This document shows positions 25,001 to 37,772 of a DNA stretch of 64,000 bases, piece by piece. The notes under the pieces are model-generated. The model worked only from the letters and a program-made list of their open reading frames with translations. It was not told the origin of the DNA and did no database searches. The first letter of the stretch is position 1. Every line of letters begins with the position of its first letter. Origin of the DNA: Gymnorhina tibicen. Taxonomy: Eukaryota > Chordata > Aves > Passeriformes > Artamidae. The stretch is taken from positions 46,895 to 110,894 of the forward strand of contig VXAZ01002268.1 of assembly GCA_013399875.1 (NCBI GenBank), in the 5' to 3' direction. Both the position numbers and the translations under genes were made by a program.

Positions 25001-27462
25001 ACACTGTCTGCAGGGATTTCATTTTTCAGGCTTTAACTCACGTCCATTTTTCACCAATTAAGCTTGGCAATTTCTTTTTAAAATTATGTTCCCTTCTTTT
25101 CTAACAATCCCTCCACATACTGTCCTTGGAAGTTCTCAGAATAGTCCGGAAAAAAAAAAAAAAAAGAATAAAGCCCACAGTAAAGGAACACAAGGCACAT
25201 CTATGTCAGAAAACTCTTGTTAGTGATTTCTGAACCACTTTTGTCACTGAAATTTAAAGCAAGAATAACAAAACCCTATTATAAAGGAGGACTGAAACAT
25301 TGTTTCTCTCTTTTACCTCTTTGTATTATCATGTCACTCTGATTCAACTAAAGCTGCACAGAGGGAGGAAACCACGGTCTCAATCTCTCTGATTTTTGTA
25401 GCAGGCCTAATTTTAGAATCTGTTGTGTCAAGTTTTTCTAAACCTGTCAGTTTAATTTGGCAGATGCGGGTTAATGGAGACCTACTGAAAGCAGGGTGAA
25501 AGTCTATCTGAGTAGACGAACATAATTCATGACTTTCACAATGCAGCAGTAAGGTAATAGATAAATGTCTCTTCCTTGAAGTTGTAGCAGGAAGCTATAG
25601 ACAAAGGTACCTTTTCAAGAAAAAAAAAAAGGCACTAAAAAGGAAAAAACGTTAATGGCCATGGAAAGAAAAAAAAAAATGCTGCTATGTTAGCTGGCCC
25701 CTTATCTTCAAATTCTGAAGTGGCAGCTGCAAAAAGATCAAGACAGGTAGGGCAGCAGAAGGCAGAGGCTTAGGCACAAAAAGCTTTAAATGGAAGCAGA
25801 GCACTTCAGGCACCATGATACAAATCAGCAGTGGCGGAAGAAGCCTTTCAAGAAAATAATTTAATATTTGTTAAATAATTTGTAAGAATTATTACAATAT
25901 TACTTAGCTCACTTCAAGCCCCAGACTGCCAGTGAGTCAGGAGTCCGGAAAATGTTGTCCTGACTGGACACTGGTCCATTTAGGTAACTTAATACATACA
26001 TCTAATGTAGAGAGCTGAGGGATATTCAACTTTGTAATTACATTACATTTATTCTATAGTGATTTCCATTCTGGTAAAAAAATTGATGAGTGAAAGTTCA
26101 CAGCAACAGACCCTGGGACAGCAAACCCTACAAATCTTGTAGGGACAGTTCAAATCCCATTTGTCTCTCTACAATCTCAGGGAGAACCTCCCCTCAGGGC
26201 TTTCTGCAGGTCCCCTGAATTACTCCTTAGAGAGCATCAGAGGGTCCTAGTACTTCACATTGTCTCTCACAAGGAACTAGGCAGAATTTAAAGACTTAGG
26301 AGAGACCTGCTTTCTTTAAGGAGAGAACTGCCCTCTTTAAGATAGGGCACAAAAACCAGTACAGCCATTATCTGAAACGATATTTGTGCAGGCAGATAAA
26401 AAAGCACAAACAGACATAGTCTTCTAACTTGCTTGTGAAAGTAGGAGGAAACGAGCTGTTCTTTACTTTTTGATGGTACACTCTGTAAGTTCACCTGGAA
26501 AAGAAAGCATGAAGATCTACAAAGGACTTTCCTTGTATACACATACAGAGGACTTGTCAGAAACAGCCACAACGCACTCCAGAGGAGCTACGATGTGTAT
26601 CTGAGAGCAAGGCTGGAAAGAAGGGAAGGGAAGAACCTCCCTCCTTTATAAGAGCCATGCCAAATTGCACTATTAAGTACTGTAAAAGTCAGGCTCTTTA
26701 ATTTTTGTGAGAGTGAAGGAACAAACCTTTATACTCACAAGTATAAGATGCAAGCCAGCAGGGAAGCAAGGCTGACTAGCACAGCACCCCTCTGGAGGCT
26801 TGGATTATTAGGCCCTAGGTATGTGCTTATCCATGCTGTCTCTGTGCAGCTTTCCTTTGTCACGAAAGGGCATCTCAGTTATAAATGTTGGTCCTCATAT
26901 GCACCAAACTGAGGACTTCTAGAGCACTCTGACAAAAAAACCCCAAAGCCCAAAACCACAGGAGAGAAGTGAAATACAGGCTTACCAATCTTAGTGATTT
27001 TGGCAGTCAACTGGCCTCCACCCATGTTAAATAGTTCTCCATCTGGCTTCCCCATAACCTGGGAAAATCCAGAACTGCTGGACAAACCCTGAGGCAAGGT
27101 GATTGCATGCAATGTGGTAATAAGTAATATGTGTGAAACAGTTCAATCAGATCTACGACTGTTATACCATTATTCATCTGCTTATCATGAAAGACTTTGT
27201 TTACACTTCAGAGAATTCTGAACAACTTTAGATTTTCAGTGCCCTAGGTATGAAGTGACCCTGCCATGCACAGAATCAGCATCTGCTCAGCGTGAGATGT
27301 TTCTAGCATATCAAGTGACAAAACCAATCAGCGAAAGCAACTTGGCTCACTAATAGAAGTTACATGCTAATGAATAATGTTTCAGCAATATTTTTGCTAT
27401 GTAAGTCACTTTCATCCTGTGTTCAGCTCAAAATTCGTTGGAATACCTCTAGTTGACAGTTT
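19036..27462. other. Non-coding stretch, no gene seen
   Basis: No exon is supported here. A CT-rich region lies at about 20580-20735 (pyrimidine strings ending in a T run), which explains the 113-codon frame on the plus strand and the 133-codon frame on the minus strand near 20000-20740. A pure A run of 16 lies at 25150-25165, and further A runs at about 25620 and 25665. The remainder is unique AT-rich sequence. Confidence 0.55.
25150..25165. repeat. Mononucleotide A run (16)
   Basis: Sixteen consecutive A residues follow TCCGG and precede GAATAAAG. No retroelement body is recognisable immediately upstream, so it is scored as a simple repeat and not as a poly(A) tail. Confidence 0.9.
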
Positions 27463-27560
27463 GAATCATAGAATTGTAAGGAAGAGGGCTGGAGGGTCCT
27501 CAGGAGGTCATCTTTCCACCCCCCATGCCCTAAAGCTGAAACCCCAGGGATTCTAAGCAT
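27463..27560 (-). mobile_element. CR1 3' fragment, old family
   Basis: The segment starts GAATCATAGAATTGTAAGGA, then GGCTGGAGGGTCCTCAGGAG and GTCATCTTTCCACCCCCC. This is the reverse-complement CR1 3' UTR order (AATCATAGAAT, then GGAAGGGACCTCAGGAGGTCATCTAGTCCA). Sense is minus, with the 3' end at 27463. Similarity fades after about 27560, so the far end is uncertain. Confidence 0.65.
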
Positions 27561-30500
27561 TCAGGAGTGATTATGTCCGATTCTGTGAGAAGTTTGCCTT
27601 TCAGACACGCTAAAGGGCAGAGGGCACCAAGAACAACTCTGATCCATTGTACCATGCTTGAGACATTCACTGTTGTGGGTTAAGGGTCAGGGTCTATCCA
27701 GATTATTTTCCATTGTCGCCTAAAAAGGAAAGGCCTCTCTGAATACTGAGAAATCGCTTTAAAGCCTTGGTTTAACACCACCGGATTTGCTATGCTGGAT
27801 CATGACACGAGTTCCACTGAGAGTGGTTCCCCTCCTAACTCAACAACCCACACCAGAGCCTTCAGAAGGAGCTCCAATGCATCAGTGTGCAAACAGAGGA
27901 GATACCCCAAGTGCAATGAACACACCAGAGGTGTCTTCTGGCTCACAGAGCTTCTATACTACGGTTATTGCTGTTCCAGTTTGCAAACCTGTAAATATTG
28001 TAAGCTGTCATAAATTTATAAAGATCTTTCAAATATCCAGAGTAGTTAAATCAGGGACCTGCCACATCACTGAACTCCATAGACTGGCTGTTCCCCAGGA
28101 GAATCATGATTTCCATATTTGTGTTCTGAGTGTACTCGTACCTCCTTGTAATCTATCATGCTGTGGGACAAAGGTAAAGAAAAGGTGTTCCAGTTTTACT
28201 ATAACTTGCATAAATGCCTGGCAATTATTTGAAAAGCTTCACATATTTCACCGGCGTGTTTCCTCATGACAGTTAAACAATCTTCTTCTGTGTGGTTTCC
28301 TCTCTTGTCTTACCATCCCTCCAACAGGCTTTTTTTGTGTGTCTCTCAGGTTTTATGCAATTCCTGCTATTGCTCTCTTCTGTACTAGGTTTTACTAGCA
28401 TCTGTGGGCCAGATGCAACAGAGCTCTAACCAGTTCCATAAGCACTGGTGCCAGTTCTGGAGTCAGAGCTGCACATTTCCTCTAAAAACTCCAGCTTTCA
28501 AAGGATAAGTTGGAGTTAAAGCAAGAAAAAAAATTTAACCAAAGGGTGATCCTAAGCCATGAAAACTGTCAATAGCTACACTTGCTCTTTAAAAATTAAT
28601 TGGAACAGCACATAAGGTTGTTTAAATCCTTGAAATTAGTATAACTCTTCAGGGTCCTTACGCAGAGCTGGAATGAACTCCCAGTCCCAGTACCTTACAA
28701 AAGCTCTAGTTCCAAAAGGTGATTAATCCCACTGAGAATACCAGAAGCAAGATACATGCTGCACAGCTGGACAAAGGTGGAAAAGTGACCTTTTCTGCAC
28801 GCTGATGTAGTATTTATAATACTAGTTTCCATCTCTTTCAGTGACATGAGTGGTTGTTAGAGTCCTAGCAAGGATATCTCAGACATGATTGCATAGTAAG
28901 TGTCTTTCCAATTGAGGGCTCCTGACCAGAAATCACAGGTTAGGGTTATCTTGGTTATGTGACCAGATTCTTAGGGGATACATCCATAGGAGAGACCAGG
29001 GCACATTCAACAATCAGTCCTTCCGAACCTTAGCCCAGGTATTTTCTTGGGTTAAATTCTATTTTGCAAGCTTGAATTGAATGCAGGAGAAGAATTAGGC
29101 ACCTAGGAATTTAGTCTAAAACTCTGAGAAAGATTTGCTTAAGTGAAACAGGAAATGATGAGGCAGATTTCAGGAATCCATTATTTATATCCATAAATAG
29201 ACCCTGAGGTCTATTTCAAAGTCTCCAAGCATGGTCCTCACATCCTGATAAAATATGGGCAAATCTATGTGAATTTGGCATTCTGAATCTTTGGACTAAA
29301 TTCTTTTAACTTACTTGAAGAAAGCCGTATTTATTGAAGAGATGAAATTTCTCCTTGATAAATTTATGCCGTATTAAGCTGTGTTTGCAATTTTTTACTA
29401 AAAAAATTACGTGCTAAATTAAACCTAATTATTTTTTTATTTTCTGGAGTATATGCTAAATAAAATAATAGTTCATTTTATTCCCTAATTAATTTTCTTT
29501 AGAAAAATTCATTGCTCAATACATCATATCTGATTTTTTTTTTTTGCTTTAAAACACTTTACCACCATTAACAAATTAATTTTTATTGTCCTTTCATACA
29601 TGGCAGAGTGCCATGGAACAAAAATCATTCCATTGTTATTTTCTGAACATTAAGAGCCACAGTATCCAATACTGATGGTTTCAATATATGTCATCTCTAT
29701 GACCAGTTAATGGAAAGAGTCTTAACGGAGGACCTAATCCAACTCCAGTAGAAATCAGTGAACCTCTACTTCTCTGCTCTATGACTGGAAGAATTAAAAA
29801 GTTATTGAGTTGATAAAACCAAACAATAATGAGGACTGCAGAAAAATCTGCTCCTACCTGAACCGGATGTGTTGAACCACCAGCAATTTTGCATCCTGAA
29901 ATATTGTTTAATCTTGGAGTGTTGCCACGGAGAATTCCTGAGTTTATCTACTGAAGGGCAGCCCAAAATTGTCCCCTTTCCTGAAGGAAAGCAGTTAGGG
30001 GCAGTTGTGTCACTTCTCCTGAACATGACCAGAGCTTCAGTCTCATTTGAACTCACCAGTTCATCAAACTGGAGTCACAGATGGTGTGGTAGGATCCACT
30101 CCTGATAAGAGTGACTGGGTTGTTGCAGGGGAGCAGATCAGAAAAAGGTAATGGCTATGGTATTTTAAACAGTTATCATAACAACAAAAACATTTAATTA
30201 TTGCTGTCGGATGTCTACAAGCTAGACTATTTTGTCTCAAGTCTGGCCAATTTTGGAAGGGAAAAAAACCCCAAACCCAACAAAAAGCAACAAATAAACA
30301 AACAAGAAAAAAAAAACAAAACCAGAACCTAAACCAAACCCTATCCAGAATGCTGTAAAAGACCTGAAAGACAGTAACAAAAGCTGGGATCAGTAAAAAT
30401 GTATACACTTATCTTCCAAACAAGTGTAGGAAGTGTAAGTTAATGTTGCTGGTATGCAATTCATGCAGAGAGAGCTCTCAGGGTTTATATGGTAAATCAA

Positions 30501-33500
30501 TGGAAATGCTGGTGAGAAGTCAAGGCATAGGAAATGTTGTGGGGAAAAATCAACATATTTTGCTGGGTAGTGGCTCTTCTAAAACTATAGAACTGTATTT
30601 AATTCTTTTTAATACTTTGTAGGTTCACTGCTTTCTTCCCTCCATGCTAATATTCTATAAAACTAATCCCTTTTCCCCTGCACTTCTCTGTGTTGTCACC
30701 CTACTCAAAACATGAATTGCAGATTTTCTCAGTTTTTGTACTTCACTCTCATTCATTATCTGATCTGTGGAAGGCAAAAGGTACACTTATATTTTAATAA
30801 CAAGCTTTCAGTTTATCAACAGACTAATTTTGTTCTTTCCTCCCCCTCCTCTGTACTAAGGATGATTTCATGATAACAATTAATAGAAGCAAAAATTTTT
30901 ATGATACTGTCTAGTATCAAGTTTTCAGCTTTTAAAATTCAGGCTATATATATACAGATCATATTACCTCTGGGAAAGCTTTTATTCATCTCAACGTCAG
31001 AGCTGTTTCAACAAATCTACCATAATAATGAAAAGACATCTTATCACATTTTGCTTTCAGTAAATTTACTATTCTTTGATAAGGTTGCAAACAACTGAGA
31101 AGTAATTGATCTGTAATTAGTGTGGCAACTGCACAAGATAGACTGCACTGGGATTTCATCATTTTTTTGTCCAGTGCTGTGCATCCTGCTCTGTAATATT
31201 AAATTATTTAGCTTCTCCCTTCAAATACAAATGGTTTCATGCATCCTCCATTATTTTAGGAGCTCTCCAAAGATGAGAACAACATTTAAATTTCTGATTA
31301 TTTGTCACCAGCAGAATTATTGCCAAAGGGATTATTTTTCACACATGCCTTGCCATCTCCTCACTTAGAAAGCCATTGTCTGCCCATGCTTGTGAATGGA
31401 CACCATGAAAGCCCGTTTGATCTGCACCCAATTATCCCTATTTGTCACTTGGCTGCACTAAGCTCCTGGTATATATGATTGCCTAGCTGAGTCCTCCAAG
31501 AACTCTGGTAACTAAAGGGCACAAGCTTAGCACACTGTGGCTGTGGCGCAGCACCACTACCATCATCTACATCACAGTTTCCAATTACTTAGGCTCTGTC
31601 TGCCACCCATTCCAAGAATATGCTGCAGATCATTGCATAAGTCCACAGGGAAAAAAGTGGCCTTCTGACACAGTTTTTTATAGTGGGACTTTTTTGTAGG
31701 AGCATAGGAAGCATGATTTTTTCAGTGCTGTGTTTCTTCTTAACTTTGAAGACTGGGGAGAAGAAGGTATCGTGGGTGTTCATTGACCTGGGAAAAGAAG
31801 TGGCCATAGTTTAATTTACGTAATTGAAGACATAATTTCTTCAATAGATCAGGAAAAGAGAGATGACATTACCCTTTTGTCGCTCAGCTTCATTTTCTTT
31901 TCATTAATAGTTACATTCATCAGTTCAAGAAGTCGGAAGGAGAGCCTGTCCCTTGAACTCAGAAGTGTCAGGACAGTTACGTATTAGTTCATATGCAAAC
32001 TCTGAATCTTTATTAATTTCTGCAGTATAACTGACACAGAAAAATGAGCAGAACAGAATACCAAGTGAACATGCTTCAGTGTTGCTATATATAATGACAT
32101 GATAAAGTTTTAGATATTTGTTTCCATTCCATTTTTTAATGCATTCTAAGTCTAACTTTTTCTCCATAGCTGTATAACCAAAATGAGGTTTTTGATGAGC
32201 TAATGTGACTGATACCGTGCATTGCTATTGTAAAACATAACAATTAGCACAAGTGCTTCAAAAATTCCTCTCAGTATATATTTTCCACCAGCTAATTTAG
32301 TTGTTAATTGCCTTAGCTTTGTCATGCCCCTTCAAGTGCCTCACAGTGCCATCCATAGCAACAAAAATGCCTTGGAATTGTTGCTTATTCTTCTATGATC
32401 ACTGATACATGGATACCACCAGTCCTGCCCCAACATAGTGGGTTGGTAACAATCAATTTCCATTTTATGCATGCTTTACTTTTCATGTTTGTGGCATTTA
32501 GTGCTTCAGGTATCTCTTTTTGTAGCAGTCCCCTTGTGATTCACATCTTTCCATACTGCAGTTGGAGAGTGGCTAGCTATTGTGGGCAGTGTTTGTTCCT
32601 GCCTTCCTCTGATAGCATATGTTTTGACGATTTGCAGGTTTCTCCACAGCCTGTTTTCTAGTAAAAATTACACATGTGATGAGAAATAGACATCTTCCCA
32701 AGTGCCTCATGAGATCTCTGTCATGCAGAGCTTCGCAGATGGTGCTTAGCCTGGTGCCAGGTTTTCCATGAATGGAAGCAGCTAAGTAGACCTTGAGTAC
32801 AAAATGTCTGCAAACTGCTCCTAATCTCTGCAGTAGTGAAGTATGTTTTTCAGCAGTTGTCACTGGACCCCTGAACTTGTGACAGGAACTTTGACAGGGA
32901 TGTGTTCCTGACATATGCTAAATTAAGGAAAGTCCTAAACTCTAAATACATTCATTTACGTATTTTAGTTACTCAAATATTTAACATTTTCTCTGCCCAT
33001 AATACCTACAAATCTCCCTCACTCTGATCCTAATCTTCCTTTTTAATCTCTTAGCTAAGCGGGAATTACAGATGGCAAATTCATGCATTACTTTGCTCAC
33101 TTGAACTGCACTTTAAAGCAAGAAGCAAGAGCTCAAGCCATGGGAGCCAGATGTTTTGTACTTCATGAAGATTTACCATGTTATGAGTTACAGATACTGT
33201 GGTATAGCCCAGAGGACAGCATTCACATGACTTTTCACTCACCGGGACTTTCTGTGAAATGGGATGCTGAAATGGAAAGGTGAAACTGGAGGGTGAGTTT
33301 TTGAGCGTCTCCCTACACAGAGGAGTACTGGCAGCCTCAGAGTTAGTGAGATTTAAGTTGAAATTAACTTGAAATATATTAGTGAGAAAGAAAAAAGGAA
33401 ATGAACAGAAGCTCTAATGACATATGTAGTAAAGCTCTTTGTAGACCCAAGATGCTTAGAATGTGGAATTAGAGGCAGGAGGAAGCAAAGCACTAAGGCC

Positions 33501-35063
33501 TGGCTGGTGTAAGCTGTTTTACCCTTTGCTGTCCCTTGTAGGTTTAGTCAAGCTCAGCCACACTTCAGATCTGGTCGTATAAAGTACCTGCCCTTATTTG
33601 ACTTCTCCTGGGCTCTGCTGCTCAGACTCATCGTGGAAATCAAACAGAAGCTGAACCTCATTACGATAGACTAATGGGGAACTGGCAAAGAGCCTCTGAA
33701 CACTCAACGCAATGGCAAGGACGGTGCACTGCGGGAAAGCACAGGAAGTCTGATCTGAGGCCAGGGAAGGCTGTGAAGGCACCCCTCATGTCCACCCGCT
33801 CCCCTTGACTTGTGTGGGCACTGCCACGGAGCTGCCTCCTCTGCCTGGTGTTTGGGGGCTTTTTAACTGTGAAACCTTGACAGTAGAAATCGTCCGTGAA
33901 TCTGCCACGTAGTCTTCAGAGCCTGTACATAAGCCAGCAAGAGCAGCTTAAAGCTGTCAGGCCTGATCTCAGACCTGTTCCAAGGGGTGGTTGTTGGTAT
34001 ATATATAAAAAAAAAAAGTCCTTTGTGTATTTTTTCAGAACTATGATAAGAAAAAACAGGTGTATAAATACGCAAAGATTAGCAGTTGGCTCAGGACGTT
34101 GGTAGTGACAATTGGGTTACTGATTTAAATCCAGTCTGTTCAAATGACCCAAATTAACTACCAAGCAATGGACTGATGGGCTGTGACACAGGTTTAGTGC
34201 CCCTGGCCCGGAACAAAAGGGACGAGTGTTCCCAAAATCCCATTGCTGACGCTGCGGAGTGCAGAAAGGAGGCTCCTGGAGAGGCTGTAAATGATTTGCA
34301 CAGCAGGACAGGCAGGACAGTGAGTCTCTGTGCAGGTCAAGCAGGAGAGGACATGCAGGATTGTGTGGGGCTGAAGGAGAAGGGAGCACTGCCAACTCAA
34401 AGACAGAAAAAGGGATACCTTGGGCTACCCTCTGTCACTGAGTAAGAGCAAATTTGATGAAAGACTGAAAGCAAAGTTACACACAAATTGTTTCCATAAA
34501 GTGAACGGAAGTGGGCTGAATTCTGATGAATTCACACAGCAGTTGCGCAGTGGAATGGAAAAGCATGAAAGCCCTACACATGCACACATACATAGAGCCT
34601 GCCAAAACAAAATGTGATCAAAGGAAAAAGAAGCAAACATATGGACAAATTCTTAGCAAGAGAAAAGCGTAGCCAAGTTCACTGACCTTTATTTTAATTT
34701 TCTTTAGTTCTCAGCTTTATGAGGAGTGCAGGAAATGGAATGTGCTAATCCCAGCTGATACAATCTTCAAGAAAGGTGCAAAATCTCCCCAAACTAGAGA
34801 AAATTGAATGCAGCCAGAAGCCTGTTTAATCTGCTCTCCCCCAGTGTCCTTCCAAATAAAGCTCTCCTGATGTTCTCTCAGGGGCCACCACATAAGTCAA
34901 CAAGGAACTTGCAGTGTGGCAGAGAGTTCGTTTTTTAAAATATATTAATACATCTCATGGAAAGATCACTTCAAGGAGATGAGAATTTATTTGAAACACT
35001 GGGGGATACTTTTTTATATGGCAATGAAGAGCTCCAGGGTTTTTTTGTTTCCATTTATTTTGT
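27561..35063. other. Non-coding stretch, no gene seen
   Basis: A 160-codon plus-strand frame at 27787-28269 begins at TTG, has no recognisable domain and is judged to be chance. The rest is unique sequence with A/T-rich tracts (for example about 29390-29560). The part at about 31090-31500 is unique, compositionally balanced and low in repeats, a candidate for conserved non-coding sequence. GC-richer patches at 33570-33850 and 34180-34430 hold only short frames. Confidence 0.5.
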
Positions 35064-35150
35064 TGTGGTGGTGGTGGTGGGTGGTGGTGGTGGGTGGTTT
35101 TTTTATTTATTTTTTTATTTATTTATTTTACATTATTATTATTGATGCTA
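35064..35150. repeat. (TGG)n microsatellite followed by T/ATTT-rich tract
   Basis: TGG trinucleotides with two phase slips (a GGG at each) run from about 35064 to 35098. They are followed directly by a T-rich tract with ATTT tetramers to about 35130 and ATT repeats after it. The G-clusters are on the plus strand. It explains the W-, V- and G-rich frames here, which are not genes. Confidence 0.9.
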
Positions 35151-35499
35151 TTTTAATTTATTAGCTGTTGCTCCATTTTCAGTGTCTCTTTTATTATCAC
35201 ATCATTTGATAGCACCCAGCAGAGCAATAGGGGAATATTGCTAGGCAGTGCATCGGCTGGGGATTTAAACTGACTTCTGGAGCTTTGGAGTTCATCTTGT
35301 AATGTTTTCAATCTGCTGCTACATAAACATGAACACTGAGGGTAGAATCTGAAATTTTCACATGATTTTTACTCCTTTGCATTCACAGAGCCATTTTCAC
35401 CACAAAATATAAATTTAAAGCAGTGAGGTTCCTTGTGAAATGTTATAAATAAGGAACAAATCTTTTTTAATAAAAAAAAAAAAAGAATTTATTGACAGA

Positions 35500-36799
35500 A
35501 AAAAAAAACTTAAAAAAAGAAAAGGTTACAAAAGTCAAGATCCAGTTAAAATAATAGTAAAAAGCGGGAACCAGAGATCAGAGACTCTTGTGGCCAAAAA
35601 GGCTCTCTGCCCAGGACAGACACCTGCAGCGCTGGGTTTGTCCTAGCTATTCCAAGACATAAAAATATTTAATCCAAGCTCTAAAAGGAGGGAGAGGCCA
35701 GATACCACAGCGCCGGGCTCCCAGCTTCTGCTAGCCAGTAAATCGATAAAAAGCATGAAACTGATTAAAAAAGCCTGGTCCCATCTTCGCGCGTCCTCTT
35801 TTGTTCCCTCTTGTCCACGCCCAGAACTGCCCACAGTCCAGCCCCCATGGCAGGCGATGATTGGTTGCTCTCCCGTGATGTCAAAACCCATCCACCAATG
35901 GCTGATTATGTGGGCGGGGACAGTCTCTCAGTGATGTCACTGGGAGTAAAAGGCGGGAAAACTCCTCATTAGTATTCAGCATTGCCATGGAGCCCAGTTG
36001 CAGTCCAAGGGTTCTGAGCTAAAAATAGCTCCTGACCACTTGTGGGGGTCTGATGTCCCTGTAATATGCCAAACTTAAATCCAAGTTAACAGAGATAGAA
36101 CACGACTTTAAAACACTAAATAACTTCACAATTCTTTTCAAATCATCAAGAAGTTACCGAGAAGCAATAAAACAATCTTTCCAATACGAGGGGAGGAGGA
36201 GGGAAGATCAAATAATATTTTTTACAAACAAATTGCGTTCTACTAGTGCAGAACTCCAAATTAAGAGGAAAATGACACTTAAAATCAACTTAAAGCATTT
36301 TAGGGAGGGAGAAAAGGTACCCCTACTCGAAAGGAAATTTCAAGATGGGCAACTGAATATTATGAAAGTTTTATCAAAGTTAATGGGGGTGAACTTAAGA
36401 TTTGGTGACTGTAATAAATAAAAAGGGGTGGTATCTTATTTTTATACAATAAATAGAACTTGGAGATATCTAACTTGGGATAACAGGAACAAATGGAGGA
36501 ACATCACAACCATTTTGTAACTGGGGAGTAATTAACAATTAATTTTTTTTTAATTAACAAACTTAACTCCATTAACAATCAACCTGGTCACTGGGCAACA
36601 ATTAATATACAAAAACCAATTATGAATTTTTATAAATAACAGAAATATTAAATTTTACACCTTTTTTTACAAACAGATGGATTATAGTAACAAAGTAGAT
36701 GAAACCCAGGCCAAAGACATAATGACAATATCTCACATTCAGCTTCAGGCAGTACAATAAGAGTATCAACTTAGTTATTTCACCCTGGAAGGTGTAACA
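35500..36799 (-). mobile_element. Probable endogenous retrovirus LTR, about 1.3 kb
   Basis: This block stands out from its AT-rich surroundings by keeping many CpGs (for example in CTTCGCGCGTCC near 35790 and GCGCCGGGC near 35712), a sign of relatively recent insertion or of protection from methylation. Read on the minus strand, a polypurine tract (AAGAGGGGGATAA, positions 36800-36812) is followed at once by TGTTACACC, as expected where a retroviral 3' LTR begins with TG. The long AT-rich part then resembles U3. It ends in a promoter-like zone with CCAAT boxes, a GC box and CRE-like sites (35860-35940), and an AATAAA lies near 35490. The lower end was not fixed, because A/T runs blur it and no target duplication was found. 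No gag, pol or env frame is recognisable beside it. Orientation and class remain inference. Confidence 0.5.
35860..35940. promoter_or_regulatory. Promoter-like cluster: two CCAAT, GC box, two CRE-like sites
   Basis: Within 81 bases the sequence holds ATTGG (35860-35864, a CCAAT on the minus strand), GTGATGTCA (35875-35883), CCAAT on the plus strand (35895-35899), GGGCGGGG (35912-35919) and GTGATGTCAC (35931-35940). TGATGTCA differs by one base from the CRE/ATF consensus TGACGTCA. This combination is typical of LTR and housekeeping promoters. The direction of transcription cannot be settled: a minus-strand reading suits the polypurine tract, while the plus strand carries AGTAAAAGG downstream. 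Confidence 0.55.
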
Positions 36800-37742
36800 T
36801 TATCCCCCTCTTACTCACCCTGGTGGGAGTTTTACCACTGCCTTTGTGGAGCCAGGATTTCATTCATGGTTCGTGAGGAGCAGGGCTGCCAAACTCTCTA
36901 TTAACTTGGGCTGACAGCTGAGCAATGCCATTCCTGTGCCACCTGCATGGGTGAGTGTACTGTGTCTGAAACAGTCTCCCAGTGAACATTGACTTATTTA
37001 ACCTTGTTTTACCAAACATTCCTGAAGACAAGCCCAGTGGGCTATTGAGTGGAGTTTTGCTTTGACCAGACATTCCCCACGCAGACATTACCCAGTAGAG
37101 CTCACAAATTGCAGTGATGAACCCTCTGCAAAATTCAAGGATACACACACGTTAGACAGTCTGAATCTTTAGCTTGTGTCTTAAACTGCAGTGCAATTTC
37201 TTAATTAGTAACTCTCTGATTTAACTATTGTGTAACTGCCTATAGAAATTTTTGTCTAAATAAATTTTTAAATCAACAAAAATTTTCAAGGACTTATGAT
37301 TTAGCACTTTATTAGACTATAGAGTAAGTTTTTCTTTGATTTTTGCCTGGAGGTAATACAGTTTATTCTCTTATAATATGGGTGATGAACTATCAATCAT
37401 AATACCAGTACATACTAAAGAGGTTGTGGTTTAAACTGACCACTGAGCTTCTGATCAGCTGCTACAGTGGGACCACGGAAATAGAAGCATGATTGAAAAT
37501 CTAGGTATTAGTGACCAGAATAAGAAGGTTTAGTAGAAAGGATCAAAGTTTTTTGACTAAATGGTCCCTTCATGCTAGAACTTTATTTTAAAGAAATGGA
37601 TTTACTTTGGTTCATAAATGTCATAACTGTTTTTACCTAGGAACTTCGGAAAAATTTGGAAACAGAAACATTATTTTTGTATTATTTTTAAAAAATTTAA
37701 ACATTTATTTTAATTGTATAATTTTCCCTCTGTTGTTCTGAC

Positions 37743-37772
37743 TAAAATAAAATAAAATAAAATAAAATAAAA
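37743..37772. repeat. (TAAAA)6 microsatellite
   Basis: Six perfect tandem copies of TAAAA, followed by CG and a T run. Such A-rich pentamers often arise from retroelement tails, but no element body is recognisable beside it. Confidence 0.95.

Noticed and set aside
27787..28269. 160-codon plus-strand open frame
   Set aside because: It starts at TTG, has no recognisable domain, no signal peptide and no splice or promoter context. A frame of this size is tolerable by chance in 64 kb.
35643..35891. 82-codon minus-strand frame
   Set aside because: It overlaps the promoter-like part of the LTR candidate and has no retroviral or host protein features.
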